A stretch of 64,000 nucleotides of DNA, taken from Gammaproteobacteria bacterium (lineage in GTDB: Bacteria > Pseudomonadota > Gammaproteobacteria > Arenicellales > Poriferihabitantaceae). The stretch spans positions 1-64,000 of the forward strand of contig JAJEAV010000023.1 in NCBI GenBank assembly GCA_022822625.1. Reading direction: 5' to 3'. Below the pieces are notes generated by a model, which saw nothing but the letters and a program-made list of their open reading frames with translations, was not told the origin of the DNA and ran no database searches. Below, piece by piece: positions 21,239 to 32,961 of the stretch (position 1 is the stretch's first letter; every line of letters starts with the position of its first letter). Both the position numbers and the translations under genes were made by a program.

Positions 21239-21814
21239 TTGGTTACATTCATACACTCCATAGAAAGCTTGAGTACTTGGTTCGGTCGGGCTTTCGGGTG
21301 GTGTATACTGATTCTCACCCTCTCCGTATCCTATGAGGTCTTCGTTCGATATGTGCTGAATGCACCGACAGTCTGGGCATTTGACATGATGGTCCAGATG
21401 TATGGTGCATTGTTCATGATGGCTGGCGCATACACACTTGCCCAGGATGGGCATGTCAGAGGTGATGTCATCTATCGATTATTCCCGGTTCGTGTACAGG
21501 CAACCATCGATTTTGTCCTGTATGTTTTTTTCTTTTTTCCGGGCATGCTGGCCTTGTTCTGGTTTGGAGCGGAAATCGCTGCAGATTCATGGCGATACAA
21601 GGAAGTCAGCTGGAACAGCCCTGCCCGAATCCAGATCTATTACTTCAAGACCCTGATCCCGATTGCTGGCGGACTCTTGATCATTCAGGGCGTTGCCGAA
21701 TTGCTGCGCTGCTGGATCGCCATGCGTCATGGACATTGGCTTGAGCGAATTGAAGATGTCAGGGAAACCGGGGATATCGCCGATTCATTCGAGCTGAATG
21801 CCTCCCCAAAGTGA
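21239..21814 (+). CDS. TRAP transporter small permease (DctQ-type)
   Basis: 191 aa, 4 TM; LAQDGHVRGDVIYRLFP. Confidence 0.92.
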   Translation: MVTFIHSIESLSTWFGRAFGWCILILTLSVSYEVFVRYVLNAPTVWAFDMMVQMYGALFMMAGAYTLAQDGHVRGDVIYRLFPVRVQATIDFVLYVFFFFPGMLALFWFGAEIAADSWRYKEVSWNSPARIQIYYFKTLIPIAGGLLIIQGVAELLRCWIAMRHGHWLERIEDVRETGDIADSFELNASPK

Positions 21815-21889
21815 AGCCAACGGACTACTGAGACATTACTCTCCAGCTACAAGCGACACTCCCATATAGTGAATGCTTGTTGAGGACAA

Positions 21890-23263
21890 ATGACAATGAC
21901 AAATCCTGAAGTTGCGATATTGATGCTAGGGTTGTTTATCTTCCTGGTGCTACTCGGTTTTCCAATCGCATTTACGCTTGTTGCAATGGGAGTTGGCTTT
22001 GGTTATTACGCCTATCATCAAGCTGGCTCCATTGAAAAAATTACTGACGCGTTCAATAACCAGATCTTCTATCTCCTCAACCAGAACACTTACTCGGTCA
22101 TGGAGAACGATGTACTGGTTGCCATCCCATTGTTTCTATTCATGGGCTATGTAGTAGAACGTGCCAATATTGTTAACCGCCTGTTCCGATCTCTCCAGCT
22201 TGCCGCCCGGAACCTGCCCGGTTCAATGGCCATTGCAGCACTGATTACCTGTGCCGTATTCTCGACCGCAAGTGGAATCGTTGGAGCAGTGGTCACGCTC
22301 ATGGGGCTTCTGGCCTTTCCAGCGATGGCCAATGCAAGCTATCGCAAGGACTTCAGTGCTGGAGTAATCTGTGCGGGCGGCACATTGGGTATCCTGATTC
22401 CACCATCAATCATGTTGATTGTCTATTCAGCGATCGCTGAACTCTCTCCGCTCAGACTATACGCTGCCGCAGTGTTTCCAGGATTGATGCTGGCTGGACT
22501 GTACATCGTATACGTGATGATCCGTGTTTTTTTCAACCCTCAGATCGCACCGAAACCGGTTTATGATGAAAGCATCACACGCGGCCAGATTTACATGAGC
22601 CTTCTGACTTCGTTCGTTCCACTGACCGTGTTAATCATGCTGGTGCTCGGATCAATCCTCGGGGGGCTGGCCACACCGGCAGAGGCTGCCGGAATGGGTG
22701 CCTTGGGCGGACTGATTCTGGCTATTTGCTATCGTTCACTGACCTGGCAGAAAGTAAAGGAATCCGTCTTTCTGACGGCAAAGGCGACAGCGATGGTCTG
22801 CTGGCTGTTTGTCGGTTCCTGGACATTTGCATCGGTATTCTCATACCTCGGCGGACATGACGTGATTGAACACTGGATACTGGCCATGAATCTCCAGCCG
22901 TGGCAGTTCCTGATTCTTGCCCAGTTGATTATCTTTCTTCTTGGCTGGCCACTTGAGTGGTCAGAAATCCTGATCATATTCGTACCCATCTTCTTGCCGA
23001 TGCTCGACACTTTCGGTGTCAACCCGTATTTTTTCGCGATGCTGGTTGCACTTAATCTGCAAACATCCTTTCTGACACCGCCCATGGCCATGTCGGCCTT
23101 TTATTTGAAGGGTGTACTGAAGAAACAGATCGAACTTGTAGAAATATTCAAGGGCATCTTGCCGTATCTTGGAATCGTGATATTCAGTATGTTCATGATG
23201 TACCTGTTCCCGCAAATCGCACTGTGGTTCCCGGATTACTTGTTTGGTCCCTACATTCCCTGA
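21890..23263 (+). CDS. TRAP transporter large permease (DctM-type)
   Basis: IPLFLFMGYVVERANIV, GGTLGILIPPSIMLIVY, TSFLTPPMAMSAFYLKGV. Confidence 0.95.
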   Translation: MTMTNPEVAILMLGLFIFLVLLGFPIAFTLVAMGVGFGYYAYHQAGSIEKITDAFNNQIFYLLNQNTYSVMENDVLVAIPLFLFMGYVVERANIVNRLFRSLQLAARNLPGSMAIAALITCAVFSTASGIVGAVVTLMGLLAFPAMANASYRKDFSAGVICAGGTLGILIPPSIMLIVYSAIAELSPLRLYAAAVFPGLMLAGLYIVYVMIRVFFNPQIAPKPVYDESITRGQIYMSLLTSFVPLTVLIMLVLGSILGGLATPAEAAGMGALGGLILAICYRSLTWQKVKESVFLTAKATAMVCWLFVGSWTFASVFSYLGGHDVIEHWILAMNLQPWQFLILAQLIIFLLGWPLEWSEILIIFVPIFLPMLDTFGVNPYFFAMLVALNLQTSFLTPPMAMSAFYLKGVLKKQIELVEIFKGILPYLGIVIFSMFMMYLFPQIALWFPDYLFGPYIP

Positions 23264-23269
23264 CCACCA

Positions 23270-24613
23270 ATGGCAGCAAACCAACCGGATGACGCAAACC
23301 GGTCTGGCCTATCGGTCTGTCAGTACCTTGAACTGATGGATCAAGGGTCCATCGACTCGGAATCCCTGGTCCAGGGTTATCTCGGAATCATTGATGAATC
23401 GGACACCCGCATCAAGGCATGGGCTACGGTGGACCATGATTTTGCCCTTGAGCAAGCCAAAAACCGTGACGACCTTCGAAAGCGTGGAAAGCCGACTGGC
23501 TCGCTTCATGGAATACCGGTTGGTGTAAAAGACATTATTGATACCTCGGATTTGCCGACCGAACTCGGTAGCGCATTCTTTCAGGGACGCCAGCCTCAAA
23601 GTGATGCGGCAGTGATTGAACGGCTTAAGGAAGAAGGTGCCGTAATTATGGGCAAGACCCAGACTACGGAACTGGCCTACATGCATCCTTCGGTTACGCG
23701 TAATCCATGGAATACCGATTACAGTCCGGGAGGTTCCTCAAGCGGGTCTGCTTCAGCGGTTGCCATGGGTCAGGTTCCGCTTGCTCTTGGCAGCCAAACC
23801 CACGGCTCGGTTATTCGACCGGCTTCGCATTGCGGAGTGTATGGGTTCAAGCCAAGTCGAGGAATGATCTCGAGAAGAGGGGTTCTTCAAACCTCCTACC
23901 ATCTGGACCAGATGGGTACATTTGCAACCAGCCTTGAAGATCTCGCCCTGCTTACCGACGCCTTGACTGGCTATGATGCCTCTGATCCAATGTGTCCACT
24001 TCGCCCGAGGCCGAATTGTTCAGAGGGGTTCCAGTCCGAAGTACCAATCGAACCATCCCTGTTGTGGTTCGACCTGCCTTATGCTTCACGCTATTCTCCG
24101 GAGCTGGCCGAAGGTTGTGAGGAACTGATTGCAGAAATCGGGGTACACATTGAACGAATTGAAGCACCGCTTTCATTTGCGGGACTGATTGAAAGTCATC
24201 GCATTATCTATGGGTATGAACTCCATCGGTCATTGCTTGATCTTGGAATTCTTGAGTCGAGTGTAGCGAGCACTACTCTTAAGAGAGCTGTCGGGTTGAT
24301 AAATGCCATCACGGAAAATCAATACAACGATGCACTGGAAGCTATGCACGCCGCTGATGACTGGTTTGTTCGATTTTTCCATGATTATGATGCAATACTC
24401 ACACCTTCGGCTCCTGATATTGCACCACGTTTTGAAAAAGGAACCGGAGACCCGTGCTGTTCGACCATCTGGACATTGGCAGGACTGCCCTGTCTCAGTA
24501 TACCCCTACTGGTCGGAAGAGATGACATGCCAATCGGCATCCAGTTGGTTGGCGCAAAAGAACAGGACGACAGGCTGTTTCGAACAGCACGCTGGCTTTT
24601 GGAATATTTATGA
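23270..24613 (+). CDS. amidase (amidase signature/GatA-like)
   Basis: GIPVGVKDIIDTSDLPTELGS and PGGSSSGSASAVAMGQVPLALGSQTHGSVIRPASHCGVYGFKPS. Confidence 0.95.
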   Translation: MAANQPDDANRSGLSVCQYLELMDQGSIDSESLVQGYLGIIDESDTRIKAWATVDHDFALEQAKNRDDLRKRGKPTGSLHGIPVGVKDIIDTSDLPTELGSAFFQGRQPQSDAAVIERLKEEGAVIMGKTQTTELAYMHPSVTRNPWNTDYSPGGSSSGSASAVAMGQVPLALGSQTHGSVIRPASHCGVYGFKPSRGMISRRGVLQTSYHLDQMGTFATSLEDLALLTDALTGYDASDPMCPLRPRPNCSEGFQSEVPIEPSLLWFDLPYASRYSPELAEGCEELIAEIGVHIERIEAPLSFAGLIESHRIIYGYELHRSLLDLGILESSVASTTLKRAVGLINAITENQYNDALEAMHAADDWFVRFFHDYDAILTPSAPDIAPRFEKGTGDPCCSTIWTLAGLPCLSIPLLVGRDDMPIGIQLVGAKEQDDRLFRTARWLLEYL

Positions 24614-24657
24614 GATAGGAATATTCCAACCCTTTAATCTGATAGTATATCGCCATT

Positions 24658-24864
24658 ATGCTTCCCAAAATAATTCCCATTATCGCCGGACTGACAGGAT
24701 TGTTTTTCCTGTATGCCTTCATCATTGGTCTGTCCTGGAGTATTTCCCATGGATTCGCTGGAGTGCTGGGCGGCCTCCCGTTTGCAATCATCATTGCTTT
24801 TGTGTTGCCGATGGCTACATATGACTTTTGGGATTCCTGCATTCGCGAAAAATCTGATAAATAG
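24658..24864 (+). CDS. small predicted membrane protein
   Basis: 68 aa with two hydrophobic segments; follows the amidase gene. Confidence 0.5.
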   Translation: MLPKIIPIIAGLTGLFFLYAFIIGLSWSISHGFAGVLGGLPFAIIIAFVLPMATYDFWDSCIREKSDK

Positions 24865-25025
24865 ATTATCCAGCCACCATCTATCGTTAGGATTGCAGCC
24901 TATCGCAAGCCTGACAGTTTTTGCTATCAGCCGCCCCCACTTTGTACCTGGGATGCACCCCTGCATTGTGGAAGATTTTCCGGCATTAATCTGTCAGTTG
25001 GAAATCATTAAATGACAGGCATATC

Positions 25026-25991
25026 ATGAATGAAAAACCCGTACTCTGGATAACCCGAAAACTCTCGGAAAATACCGAACACAGAGCCTCAAGAAACTAT
25101 CGAGTCATCCTGAATCCGGAAGACACTTTGGTCTCGCCCGATGAAATCGTGAAAAGAAGCCATGAGGTCGATGCCATCCTGCCCTGTCACTCGGAAATAT
25201 TTTCCAGGGACATAGTGCAATGTCTCGGCCAGCGCGTCCGCATCATTGCAAACCATTCTGTTGGCGTTGACCATTGTGATCTCAATGCCCTGTCCGAACG
25301 GGGAATCGTGGTTACCAATACACCGGATGTTCTCTCTGATGCAACAGCCGAGATCGCCATGCTGCTGCTGTTAGGAGCTGCTCGACGCGCCATAGAAGGC
25401 GATACCATGGTACGAAGTCGCCAATGGAAAAGCTGGAGCCCATCGTTTATGGTCGGATACCAGGTGACCGGCAAGCGTCTTGGAATCATTGGCATGGGTC
25501 GGGTCGGACAGGTGATGGCGAAACGAGCCTCCGGATTCGACATGCAAATCCATTATCACAACAGGAATCGTCTTGCTCCGGAAAATGAAAACGGTGCTGT
25601 CTTTCACAAGGATCTCGACTCTCTGCTTCAAGTCTCGGACTTTCTGTCATTACACTGCCCTACTACAGACGAGACCCGTGGATTGATGGATGAACGAGCA
25701 TTTTCGCTACTCCCCGATCATGCAATCATCATCAATACCGCCCGGGGAGCACTCGTTGATGAAAACGCCTTGCTGAATGCATTGACCAACGGCAAGGTTT
25801 CTGCTGCCGGCCTGGACTGCTTTCAAGTCGAACCGGGCGGAAACCCGGACCTTTCCAGGCATCAGAATGTATTCATGCTCCCGCACATCGGTAGTGCGAC
25901 ACATGAGACCCGCGATGCCATGGGATTTCGTGCTCTTGACAATCTGGACGCTTTTTTCAGTGGCCAGCAACCCCAGGACAGGGTAGCCTGA
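25026..25991 (+). CDS. D-2-hydroxyacid dehydrogenase
   Basis: GIIGMGRVGQVMAKRA, NTARGALVDENALLNAL, LPHIGSATHETR. Confidence 0.93.
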   Translation: MNEKPVLWITRKLSENTEHRASRNYRVILNPEDTLVSPDEIVKRSHEVDAILPCHSEIFSRDIVQCLGQRVRIIANHSVGVDHCDLNALSERGIVVTNTPDVLSDATAEIAMLLLLGAARRAIEGDTMVRSRQWKSWSPSFMVGYQVTGKRLGIIGMGRVGQVMAKRASGFDMQIHYHNRNRLAPENENGAVFHKDLDSLLQVSDFLSLHCPTTDETRGLMDERAFSLLPDHAIIINTARGALVDENALLNALTNGKVSAAGLDCFQVEPGGNPDLSRHQNVFMLPHIGSATHETRDAMGFRALDNLDAFFSGQQPQDRVA

Positions 25992-26017
25992 CCAGCCTCC
26001 CATTTTCGGCAAAGGAG

Positions 26018-27277
26018 CTACAATTTAACAAACCTTGCAACTGCCTCTTCCATACGTGCCAACCCTTCTGCAATTTCTGATTCACTGATATTGAGTGGTG
26101 GGGCCAATCGAAGTACGTTCGGGCCAGCCACCAAAGCTAATAAGCCGGATTCATTACAAAGAGTCATTAGGTCCCTTGCCTTGTCCTGATACGGTTCCAT
26201 TAGCACACAACCGAGCAACAGACCAATTCCGCGAATTTCCGTGAAAAGATGATAACGCTGACTGATGTTCTCGAGTCCAGCCATTAGTTGTCTACTTCGT
26301 TGCTCGACATTGTTCAGCATCTCGGGGGTGTTGATGATGTCTATAACCTTGCCGGCAACTGCACAGGCCATCGGATTACCGCCAAAAGTGCTTCCGTGAG
26401 TTCCTACCGCGAGGTGCTCAGCCACCCCATCAATGGTCAAGACAGCACTGATGGGAAAACCACACCCCAAGGCCTTGGCGGTGGTCAGAATATCCGGTAC
26501 AACGCCAAGCTTCTCATGAAGATAGAGAGACCCGGATCGTCCCATGCCTGTCTGAACCTCATCAAAAACCAGCAATGCATTATAACGATCACAGCAAGTC
26601 CTGAGAGTATCCACAAACTCCCTGGTTGCCGGAATTACTCCACCTTCACCTTGACAGGGCTCGAGAATGACTGCACACACCCTGTCACCATGTTTTTCAA
26701 ACCATTCGAGCACAGCATGGGAATGATTATAGGGAAGGTGTGAAATACCGGCAGGATTGGGGCCAAACCCCTGACTGTATTTTGATTGTCCCCCGACACT
26801 GACCGTGAAAAAGGTCCGACCGTGAAAAGCGTTTTCAAACGCCAGGATTTCATATTTGTCTCCGGCATGACGATCTTGAGCAACTCGACGAGCAAGTTTC
26901 AGTGCAGCCTCATTGGCTTCGGAGCCTGAATTTGCAAAAAACACCTTGTCAGCGAACGTCGCATCAATCAACTTGCGTGCCAGTTCGAGTGCCGGTTGAT
27001 TGGTCAGGATGTTGCTAACATGCCAGAGTTTCCTGGCTTGGCCTGTCAATGCCTCCACCAGCTCGGAATTCGCATGACCTAATGCAGAAACAGCAATCCC
27101 TCCAGCAAAATCCAGATAGCGATTCCCCGCCTCATCCCACAACCAGGACCCCTGCCCATGTGCCGGGACCATGTTCAAGGGATCATAATTGGGCATCATT
27201 ACCCGATCATGCAAATCTCTCCAGCGAGAAGTTTCGGCATCAGGTTGGCTTTCGGTGATAGACAGTTCAATCGACAT
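26018..27277 (-). CDS. argD: acetylornithine/succinylornithine-type aminotransferase
   Basis: class III aminotransferase: FANSGSEANEAALKLAR, LLVFDEVQTGMGRSG, GTHGSTFGGNPMACAVA. Confidence 0.9.
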   Translation of the reverse strand: MSIELSITESQPDAETSRWRDLHDRVMMPNYDPLNMVPAHGQGSWLWDEAGNRYLDFAGGIAVSALGHANSELVEALTGQARKLWHVSNILTNQPALELARKLIDATFADKVFFANSGSEANEAALKLARRVAQDRHAGDKYEILAFENAFHGRTFFTVSVGGQSKYSQGFGPNPAGISHLPYNHSHAVLEWFEKHGDRVCAVILEPCQGEGGVIPATREFVDTLRTCCDRYNALLVFDEVQTGMGRSGSLYLHEKLGVVPDILTTAKALGCGFPISAVLTIDGVAEHLAVGTHGSTFGGNPMACAVAGKVIDIINTPEMLNNVEQRSRQLMAGLENISQRYHLFTEIRGIGLLLGCVLMEPYQDKARDLMTLCNESGLLALVAGPNVLRLAPPLNISESEIAEGLARMEEAVARFVKL

Positions 27278-27364
27278 TCGAGATTCAATGCGGAAAAATG
27301 TGGAATTTTACACCTAACAATAGCACAATACCCGAAATTTCACACTAACACCTTCTGGAAAAAC

Positions 27365-29020
27365 ATGACACAAGATATCCCCGAACGCGAATCGATGGAA
27401 GTCGATGTCGTGATCGTCGGTGCAGGACCTGCTGGTCTTGCTACAGCCTGTCACCTCATGCAGCTCGCCACTAATAACGACAAGGAGTTGTCAGTGGTCG
27501 TACTCGAGAAAGGGTCGGAAGTAGGCGCACATATCCTATCCGGAGCCCTGTTTGAACCCAAGGCCCTGAACGAGTTGTTCCCCGACTGGAAAAACATGGG
27601 GGCACCACTCAATACGCCCGTCACCCGCGATGAAGTCTACATGTTCAGGAGCGAATCCAGGGCAACTCAAATGCCGAACTGGATGATTCCGAAACCTATG
27701 CACAACAAGGGCAACTACATCATCAGTCTGGGAGAACTGTGCCGATGGCTTGCTGAGCAGGCGGGAAATCTGGGCGCAGAAATTTTTCCCGGATTTCCGG
27801 CATCTGAAGTCCTATTTCATGAAGATGGCAGCATCAAGGGAGTTGCAACCGGAGAAATGGGAAGAGGAGCAGATGGACAAGTCAAGAATAACTATGAGCC
27901 CGGCATGGAACTTCATGCAAAAATCACTGTTTTTGCCGAAGGCTGTCGTGGTCATCTTGGAAAGCAGCTGATCCGCAAATTTGAACTGGACAAGTCAAGT
28001 CAAACCCAGCACTATGCGATTGGCATCAAGGAACTGTGGAAAATCGACCCGGATAAACACGATCCGGGACTGGTTGTTCACGGGGCCGGCTGGCCGCTGT
28101 CTGAAAACAGTGCCTCCGGGGGATCATTCCTGTACCATCTGGATAATCAGCTGGTATCGATGGGCCTGATTACCGACCTCAGTTACGACAACCCCTATAT
28201 CAGCCCCTTTGATGAATTGCAGAGATTCAAGCATCATCCCGTTATCCGTCAATACCTTGAGGGGGGTGAGCGCATCGCCTATGGCGCAAGAGCAATTACC
28301 AAGGGCGGCATCAATGCCTTGCCCAAAATGACTCTACCCAATGGATTACTGATTGGGTGCGATGCGGGAACCCTTAACTTTTCCAAAATCAAGGGGTCAC
28401 ACACCGCCATGAAATGCGGGTTGCTGGCCGCAGAATCCGTATTTCGGACTCTTCAGGGCGAGGTGGAACTGGAAGATTTTGAACGACACTTCCGATCTTC
28501 GTGGCTTTATGAAGAGTTGTATCGGTCCCGAAATTTTGGTGCGGCAATCCACAGGTTCGGAACATGGATGGGAGGGGCCTACAATTATCTGGACCAGAAC
28601 TGGTTTTCCGGAAAACTGCCATTCAAATTAACCGATCCGGTCCCCGACCATGAATCTCTTCAACATGCAGGAAAGGTTCAGCAAATCGAATACCCGAAAC
28701 CGGACGGCAAACTCAGTTTTGACAAAACCTCTTCCGTGTTTCTTTCCAACACGAACCATGAAGAGGATCAACCGGTTCACCTCTGCCTGACCGAACCTTC
28801 CCGACCCGTGGAATGGAATCTCGCCAAATATGCAGGGCCGGAACAACGCTATTGCCCGGCCGGTGTTTACGAATTTGTAGACGATGGTGACAGCCAGAAA
28901 CTGCAGATTAACGCACAAAACTGCGTACACTGCAAAACCTGCGATATCAAGGATCCGGGGGGGAATATCAACTGGGTTACGCCGGAAGGGACAGGAGGAC
29001 CAAACTACGCCAACATGTAA
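27365..29020 (+). CDS. electron-transfer flavoprotein:ubiquinone oxidoreductase (ORF opens at 27158; start at MTQDIPERES)
   Basis: DVVIVGAGPAGLATACHL; C-terminal NCVHCKTCDIKDPGGNINWVTPEGTGGPNYANM. Confidence 0.96.
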   Translation: MTQDIPERESMEVDVVIVGAGPAGLATACHLMQLATNNDKELSVVVLEKGSEVGAHILSGALFEPKALNELFPDWKNMGAPLNTPVTRDEVYMFRSESRATQMPNWMIPKPMHNKGNYIISLGELCRWLAEQAGNLGAEIFPGFPASEVLFHEDGSIKGVATGEMGRGADGQVKNNYEPGMELHAKITVFAEGCRGHLGKQLIRKFELDKSSQTQHYAIGIKELWKIDPDKHDPGLVVHGAGWPLSENSASGGSFLYHLDNQLVSMGLITDLSYDNPYISPFDELQRFKHHPVIRQYLEGGERIAYGARAITKGGINALPKMTLPNGLLIGCDAGTLNFSKIKGSHTAMKCGLLAAESVFRTLQGEVELEDFERHFRSSWLYEELYRSRNFGAAIHRFGTWMGGAYNYLDQNWFSGKLPFKLTDPVPDHESLQHAGKVQQIEYPKPDGKLSFDKTSSVFLSNTNHEEDQPVHLCLTEPSRPVEWNLAKYAGPEQRYCPAGVYEFVDDGDSQKLQINAQNCVHCKTCDIKDPGGNINWVTPEGTGGPNYANM

Positions 29021-29027
29021 AGATCGG

Positions 29028-32000
29028 CTAACCAACCCAGTTTCTGGCATTTTCAAACAGCTTTATCCAGGGACTGTATTTGCCCCAGCAATCTGGATGC
29101 CATGGATTCGAATTGGTTAGAAAAACCCGCTCGGGATGTGGCATCAAAATAGTAAAACGCCCATCTTGCGTGGTAAATCCCGTTGCCCCTTTCGGAGAAC
29201 CATTGGGATTCAGGGGATAACGTTCGGTTGCGCATCCCCGACTGTCAACAAACCTCATGCACACCTGGTCTTGGTCTTCAAGCATGGTTCTGTCATACGT
29301 GCTTCGGTATTCCACCCTGCCTTCACCGTGAGATGTCGGTACTGGAATCATTGACCCTTTCATGCCTGTTGTCAGAATTGACTTCTCAGAGGCAATCTCG
29401 ACCATGATGAAACGTGCCTCATATTGTTCGGAAGTATTTCTCGCAAAATCCGGCCAGTGCTCTGCTCCCGGAATGATGTCCCGGATGCAGGACAGCATCT
29501 GACATCCATTACACACCCCCAACCCAAACGTGTCACTTCTTGAAAAAAACGTCGCGAATTCCTCTTTCAGCATATCGTTATACAAAATCGACTTGCCCCA
29601 TCCTGCACCTGCACCAAGTACATCTCCAAATGAAAATCCGCCACAGGCAGACAGGCCCTTGAATCCATCGAGCTTCACTCCTCCCAGAATATCGGTCATG
29701 GTTACATCATGAGGCGTAAAACCGACTGCTTCGAATGCTGCAGCCATCTCAAGGTGACCGTTAACGCCCTGTTCTCGCAAGATCGCAATCCTGGGTTTTT
29801 GAAGATTCAGGTATACAGGCTGGCAGGATTCAGCATCGTATTCAAAGGTCAAATCACAAAACAGTCCCGAGTCTTGCTTATCCGTTATGTTGATGTATTC
29901 CTGATCTGCACAAAAGGGATTATCACGCAATCTTTGCATCTGCCAGGAAGTACTTGACCAGGCTTGCCGACAAATGCTTCTTGATTGCGATAACAGTAAT
30001 TTGCCACCCGCATAAATGTCCAGACGATCGCAGGAATTTGTAGTGCCGATTTCCATAACCTGATCTTCGATTCCGAATATGCGTGACCGATTACCGACTT
30101 CTGACAATGTGTCACTCTTGACTTGAATTACTGCCCCAAGTTCCTCACTGAATAGAAAGCCCGCATGATCGGCCTGTGCGTCTTTCAGATTGAGCGAAAC
30201 CCCGCAACGTCCAGCAAACATCATTTCACAGACAGTCGCAATCAATCCACCATCTGAGCGATCATGATAAGCCAGCACAAGCTGATCCTCGATAAGCGAC
30301 TGGATGAACCCGAAAAACCCCCGCAAAGATTCAGGGTTATCCAGGTCAGGAACCTCCCCACCCTGCTGTTTTGAAACCTCGGCCAGAATACTTCCTCCAA
30401 GACGGTTTTTCCCGTATCCCAGGTCAATCAGCAAAATTACCGTGCCTGATGCATCATTCACCAATTCAGGAGTGAGAGTAAGACCGACATCCCGGACTTG
30501 TGCAAACCCACTCACAATCAGTGACAGGGGAGCGATTACCTTGTTTTCCACTTTCCCGGAATCCTGCCATATGGTTCGCATGGACATCGAATCCTTGCCT
30601 ACTGGAATGGAAACTCCAAGCTGCATGCAAACGTCCCGCGTGATTGTTCTGACTGTCTTGTACAAATCTGCATCGTGCCCGGAATCACCGGCTGCCACCA
30701 TCCAGTTGGCGGAGAGCCGGATTTTCTCGATATTCCCAATGTCTGCTGCAACCAGATTGGTAATCGCTTCACCAATCGCCATTCGACCACTCGCCTGGGC
30801 ATTGGTCACTGCCAATGGAGTGCGCTCTCCGATACCGATGGCCTGACCGGTATTTGAATGATAACCAGATGCTACAACACCCACATCCGCTACCGGGACT
30901 TGCCAGGGACCAATCATCTGGTCTCGCGCTATGAGTCCGGTTACCGTCCGATCGCCAATAGTGACGAGAAAGGTCTTGTCTGCAACTGTCGGGTGACTGA
31001 GTACTTGATCCAGCAGAACCTCGAGTGGCTTCGACCAGCTCGTCGGATTTGCGGGTATTGGGTTACCGCTCTCTACATCTCTCACGAAACGCGGTACAAA
31101 GTCAAAAATCGAACTCATGGGCAGATCAATCGGATTCAGCTCGTTTTCATACATTGAATCGGATACCACCAGCTGTCGGTCTGCCGTTGCTTCACCGACA
31201 ACAGCATACGGACATCGTTCTCTCTGGCAGAATGACTCAAATTGATCGAGCCTGCCCTGTTCAATTGCCAATACATATCTCTCCTGGGATTCATTGCACC
31301 AGATTTGCATCGGTGACATTGATGGATCATCATTGGGAATCGCCCTCAGATCAAACACCCCGCCACAAAGGGAATCCTGTAGAAGTTCGGGCAATGCATT
31401 GCACAGCCCCCCTGCCCCTACATCATGAATGGCAAGAATCGGATTTTCGGACCCCAGATCGCAGCATGCATTGATGACTTCCTGACAACGTCTCTGCATT
31501 TCTGCATTTTCCCGCTGTACTGACGCCCAATCCATATTTTCGTTTGACCCTTCGGAAGCTGTGCTTGAAGCCGAGCCACCCCCAAGCCCTATCAACATGC
31601 CCGGCCCCCCCAAAACCACGATGGGAGAATGAGCCGGGATTTGCTGTTTTTGAATGGACTCGGAACCGATTCCACCTACCCCGCCCGCCAGCATGATCGG
31701 CTTGTGATAACCGTAACGTACATGTTCATCAGCGGTTTTGGACTCAAAAACCCGAAAATAACCGGAAATACAGGGCCGCCCGAATTCATTGTTGTATGTT
31801 GCGGCACCCACGGGTGCCTCCAGCATGATTTGCAGGGGACTCGCTATTCGATCGGGGCGGCTTTCCGGTAGTTCCCATGGACGAGGCATTTTCGGCAGAC
31901 GGAGATGGGATACTGAAAAACCAATCAGGCCTGCTCGTGGGCGGCCCCCCCTGCCGGTAGCCGCCTCATCACGAATTTCACCACCGGAACCCGTTGCAGC

Positions 32001-32939
32001 ACCCGGATATGGGGATATCGCTACCGGGTGATTGTGTGTTTCAACCTTGATCGTGAAATGCTGTAATTCCTCAACATATGTGTATATGCGATCAGAGTTT
32101 GTCGAGAGCCGGTGTATGCAGTCACCTTCAATAACTGCCGCATTGTCAGAGTATGCGGAAAGTGTTCCAGTGGCATTCGCTGCATGGGTCTGTCTGATCA
32201 TTTCAAACAGGGTGTGTTTCATGCCTTGACCGTCAATCTGCCAGATTGAGTTGAATATCTTGTGGCGGCAATGCTCCGAGTTCACCTGCGCAAACATCAT
32301 CAGTTCGGCATCCGTTGGGTTTCTTCCCAGTTTGCCGTACAGGTCGTATAGATAATCCAGCTCGATCGAACTCAGTGATAACCGGAACTCCTGATTGGCC
32401 TTGTTTAATGCTTTCCGGCCCCCCTCCAACAGGTCGACTATTGAAAGCGGGACCGGGACAGTTCGCTCGAACAGGGACTCGATTCCGGTTGTTCGGGCAA
32501 ACAAGGATTGCGTCATGGGATCATGGACGATGTCTTTCAGAGAGTGCTGAACTGATTTGGACTGACTCGAATCTACATCGATCAATTGCCAGTAGGTTCC
32601 TCTTTCAACCCGTTTGACAGAGCGCAGTCCACAAAGCCGGAAAATATCCGTTGCCTTGCTTGACCATGGGGAGATCGTACCGACTCTCGGCATGACCAGA
32701 AAATCAAGGTGATCGTTCGCTGAATCAGGCAACGCAACATTCAACTCGGGATTCTGGACCCCGAGCAATGCGCCAATTATTTCCAGTTGCCGTGGATCAG
32801 GTTCTTCCTCAAGATCCAGAAAGTACACGAAGTGAACCTGAATATCCTTGCAGTGTCCGAAAGGTTCCCTGATTTTCCGAATAAGGCTGTTCAGACGAAA
32901 CCGGGAAAGAACTTCACCCCCGATGAGCCACGAAATCAT
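29028..32939 (-). CDS. purL: phosphoribosylformylglycinamidine synthase
   Basis: 1303 aa; [35 protein letters not shown]; GATase domain GVCNGCQM. Confidence 0.98.
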   Translation of the reverse strand: MISWLIGGEVLSRFRLNSLIRKIREPFGHCKDIQVHFVYFLDLEEEPDPRQLEIIGALLGVQNPELNVALPDSANDHLDFLVMPRVGTISPWSSKATDIFRLCGLRSVKRVERGTYWQLIDVDSSQSKSVQHSLKDIVHDPMTQSLFARTTGIESLFERTVPVPLSIVDLLEGGRKALNKANQEFRLSLSSIELDYLYDLYGKLGRNPTDAELMMFAQVNSEHCRHKIFNSIWQIDGQGMKHTLFEMIRQTHAANATGTLSAYSDNAAVIEGDCIHRLSTNSDRIYTYVEELQHFTIKVETHNHPVAISPYPGAATGSGGEIRDEAATGRGGRPRAGLIGFSVSHLRLPKMPRPWELPESRPDRIASPLQIMLEAPVGAATYNNEFGRPCISGYFRVFESKTADEHVRYGYHKPIMLAGGVGGIGSESIQKQQIPAHSPIVVLGGPGMLIGLGGGSASSTASEGSNENMDWASVQRENAEMQRRCQEVINACCDLGSENPILAIHDVGAGGLCNALPELLQDSLCGGVFDLRAIPNDDPSMSPMQIWCNESQERYVLAIEQGRLDQFESFCQRERCPYAVVGEATADRQLVVSDSMYENELNPIDLPMSSIFDFVPRFVRDVESGNPIPANPTSWSKPLEVLLDQVLSHPTVADKTFLVTIGDRTVTGLIARDQMIGPWQVPVADVGVVASGYHSNTGQAIGIGERTPLAVTNAQASGRMAIGEAITNLVAADIGNIEKIRLSANWMVAAGDSGHDADLYKTVRTITRDVCMQLGVSIPVGKDSMSMRTIWQDSGKVENKVIAPLSLIVSGFAQVRDVGLTLTPELVNDASGTVILLIDLGYGKNRLGGSILAEVSKQQGGEVPDLDNPESLRGFFGFIQSLIEDQLVLAYHDRSDGGLIATVCEMMFAGRCGVSLNLKDAQADHAGFLFSEELGAVIQVKSDTLSEVGNRSRIFGIEDQVMEIGTTNSCDRLDIYAGGKLLLSQSRSICRQAWSSTSWQMQRLRDNPFCADQEYINITDKQDSGLFCDLTFEYDAESCQPVYLNLQKPRIAILREQGVNGHLEMAAAFEAVGFTPHDVTMTDILGGVKLDGFKGLSACGGFSFGDVLGAGAGWGKSILYNDMLKEEFATFFSRSDTFGLGVCNGCQMLSCIRDIIPGAEHWPDFARNTSEQYEARFIMVEIASEKSILTTGMKGSMIPVPTSHGEGRVEYRSTYDRTMLEDQDQVCMRFVDSRGCATERYPLNPNGSPKGATGFTTQDGRFTILMPHPERVFLTNSNPWHPDCWGKYSPWIKLFENARNWVG

Positions 32940-32961
32940 TTAGGGAAATACAGGATATCGT

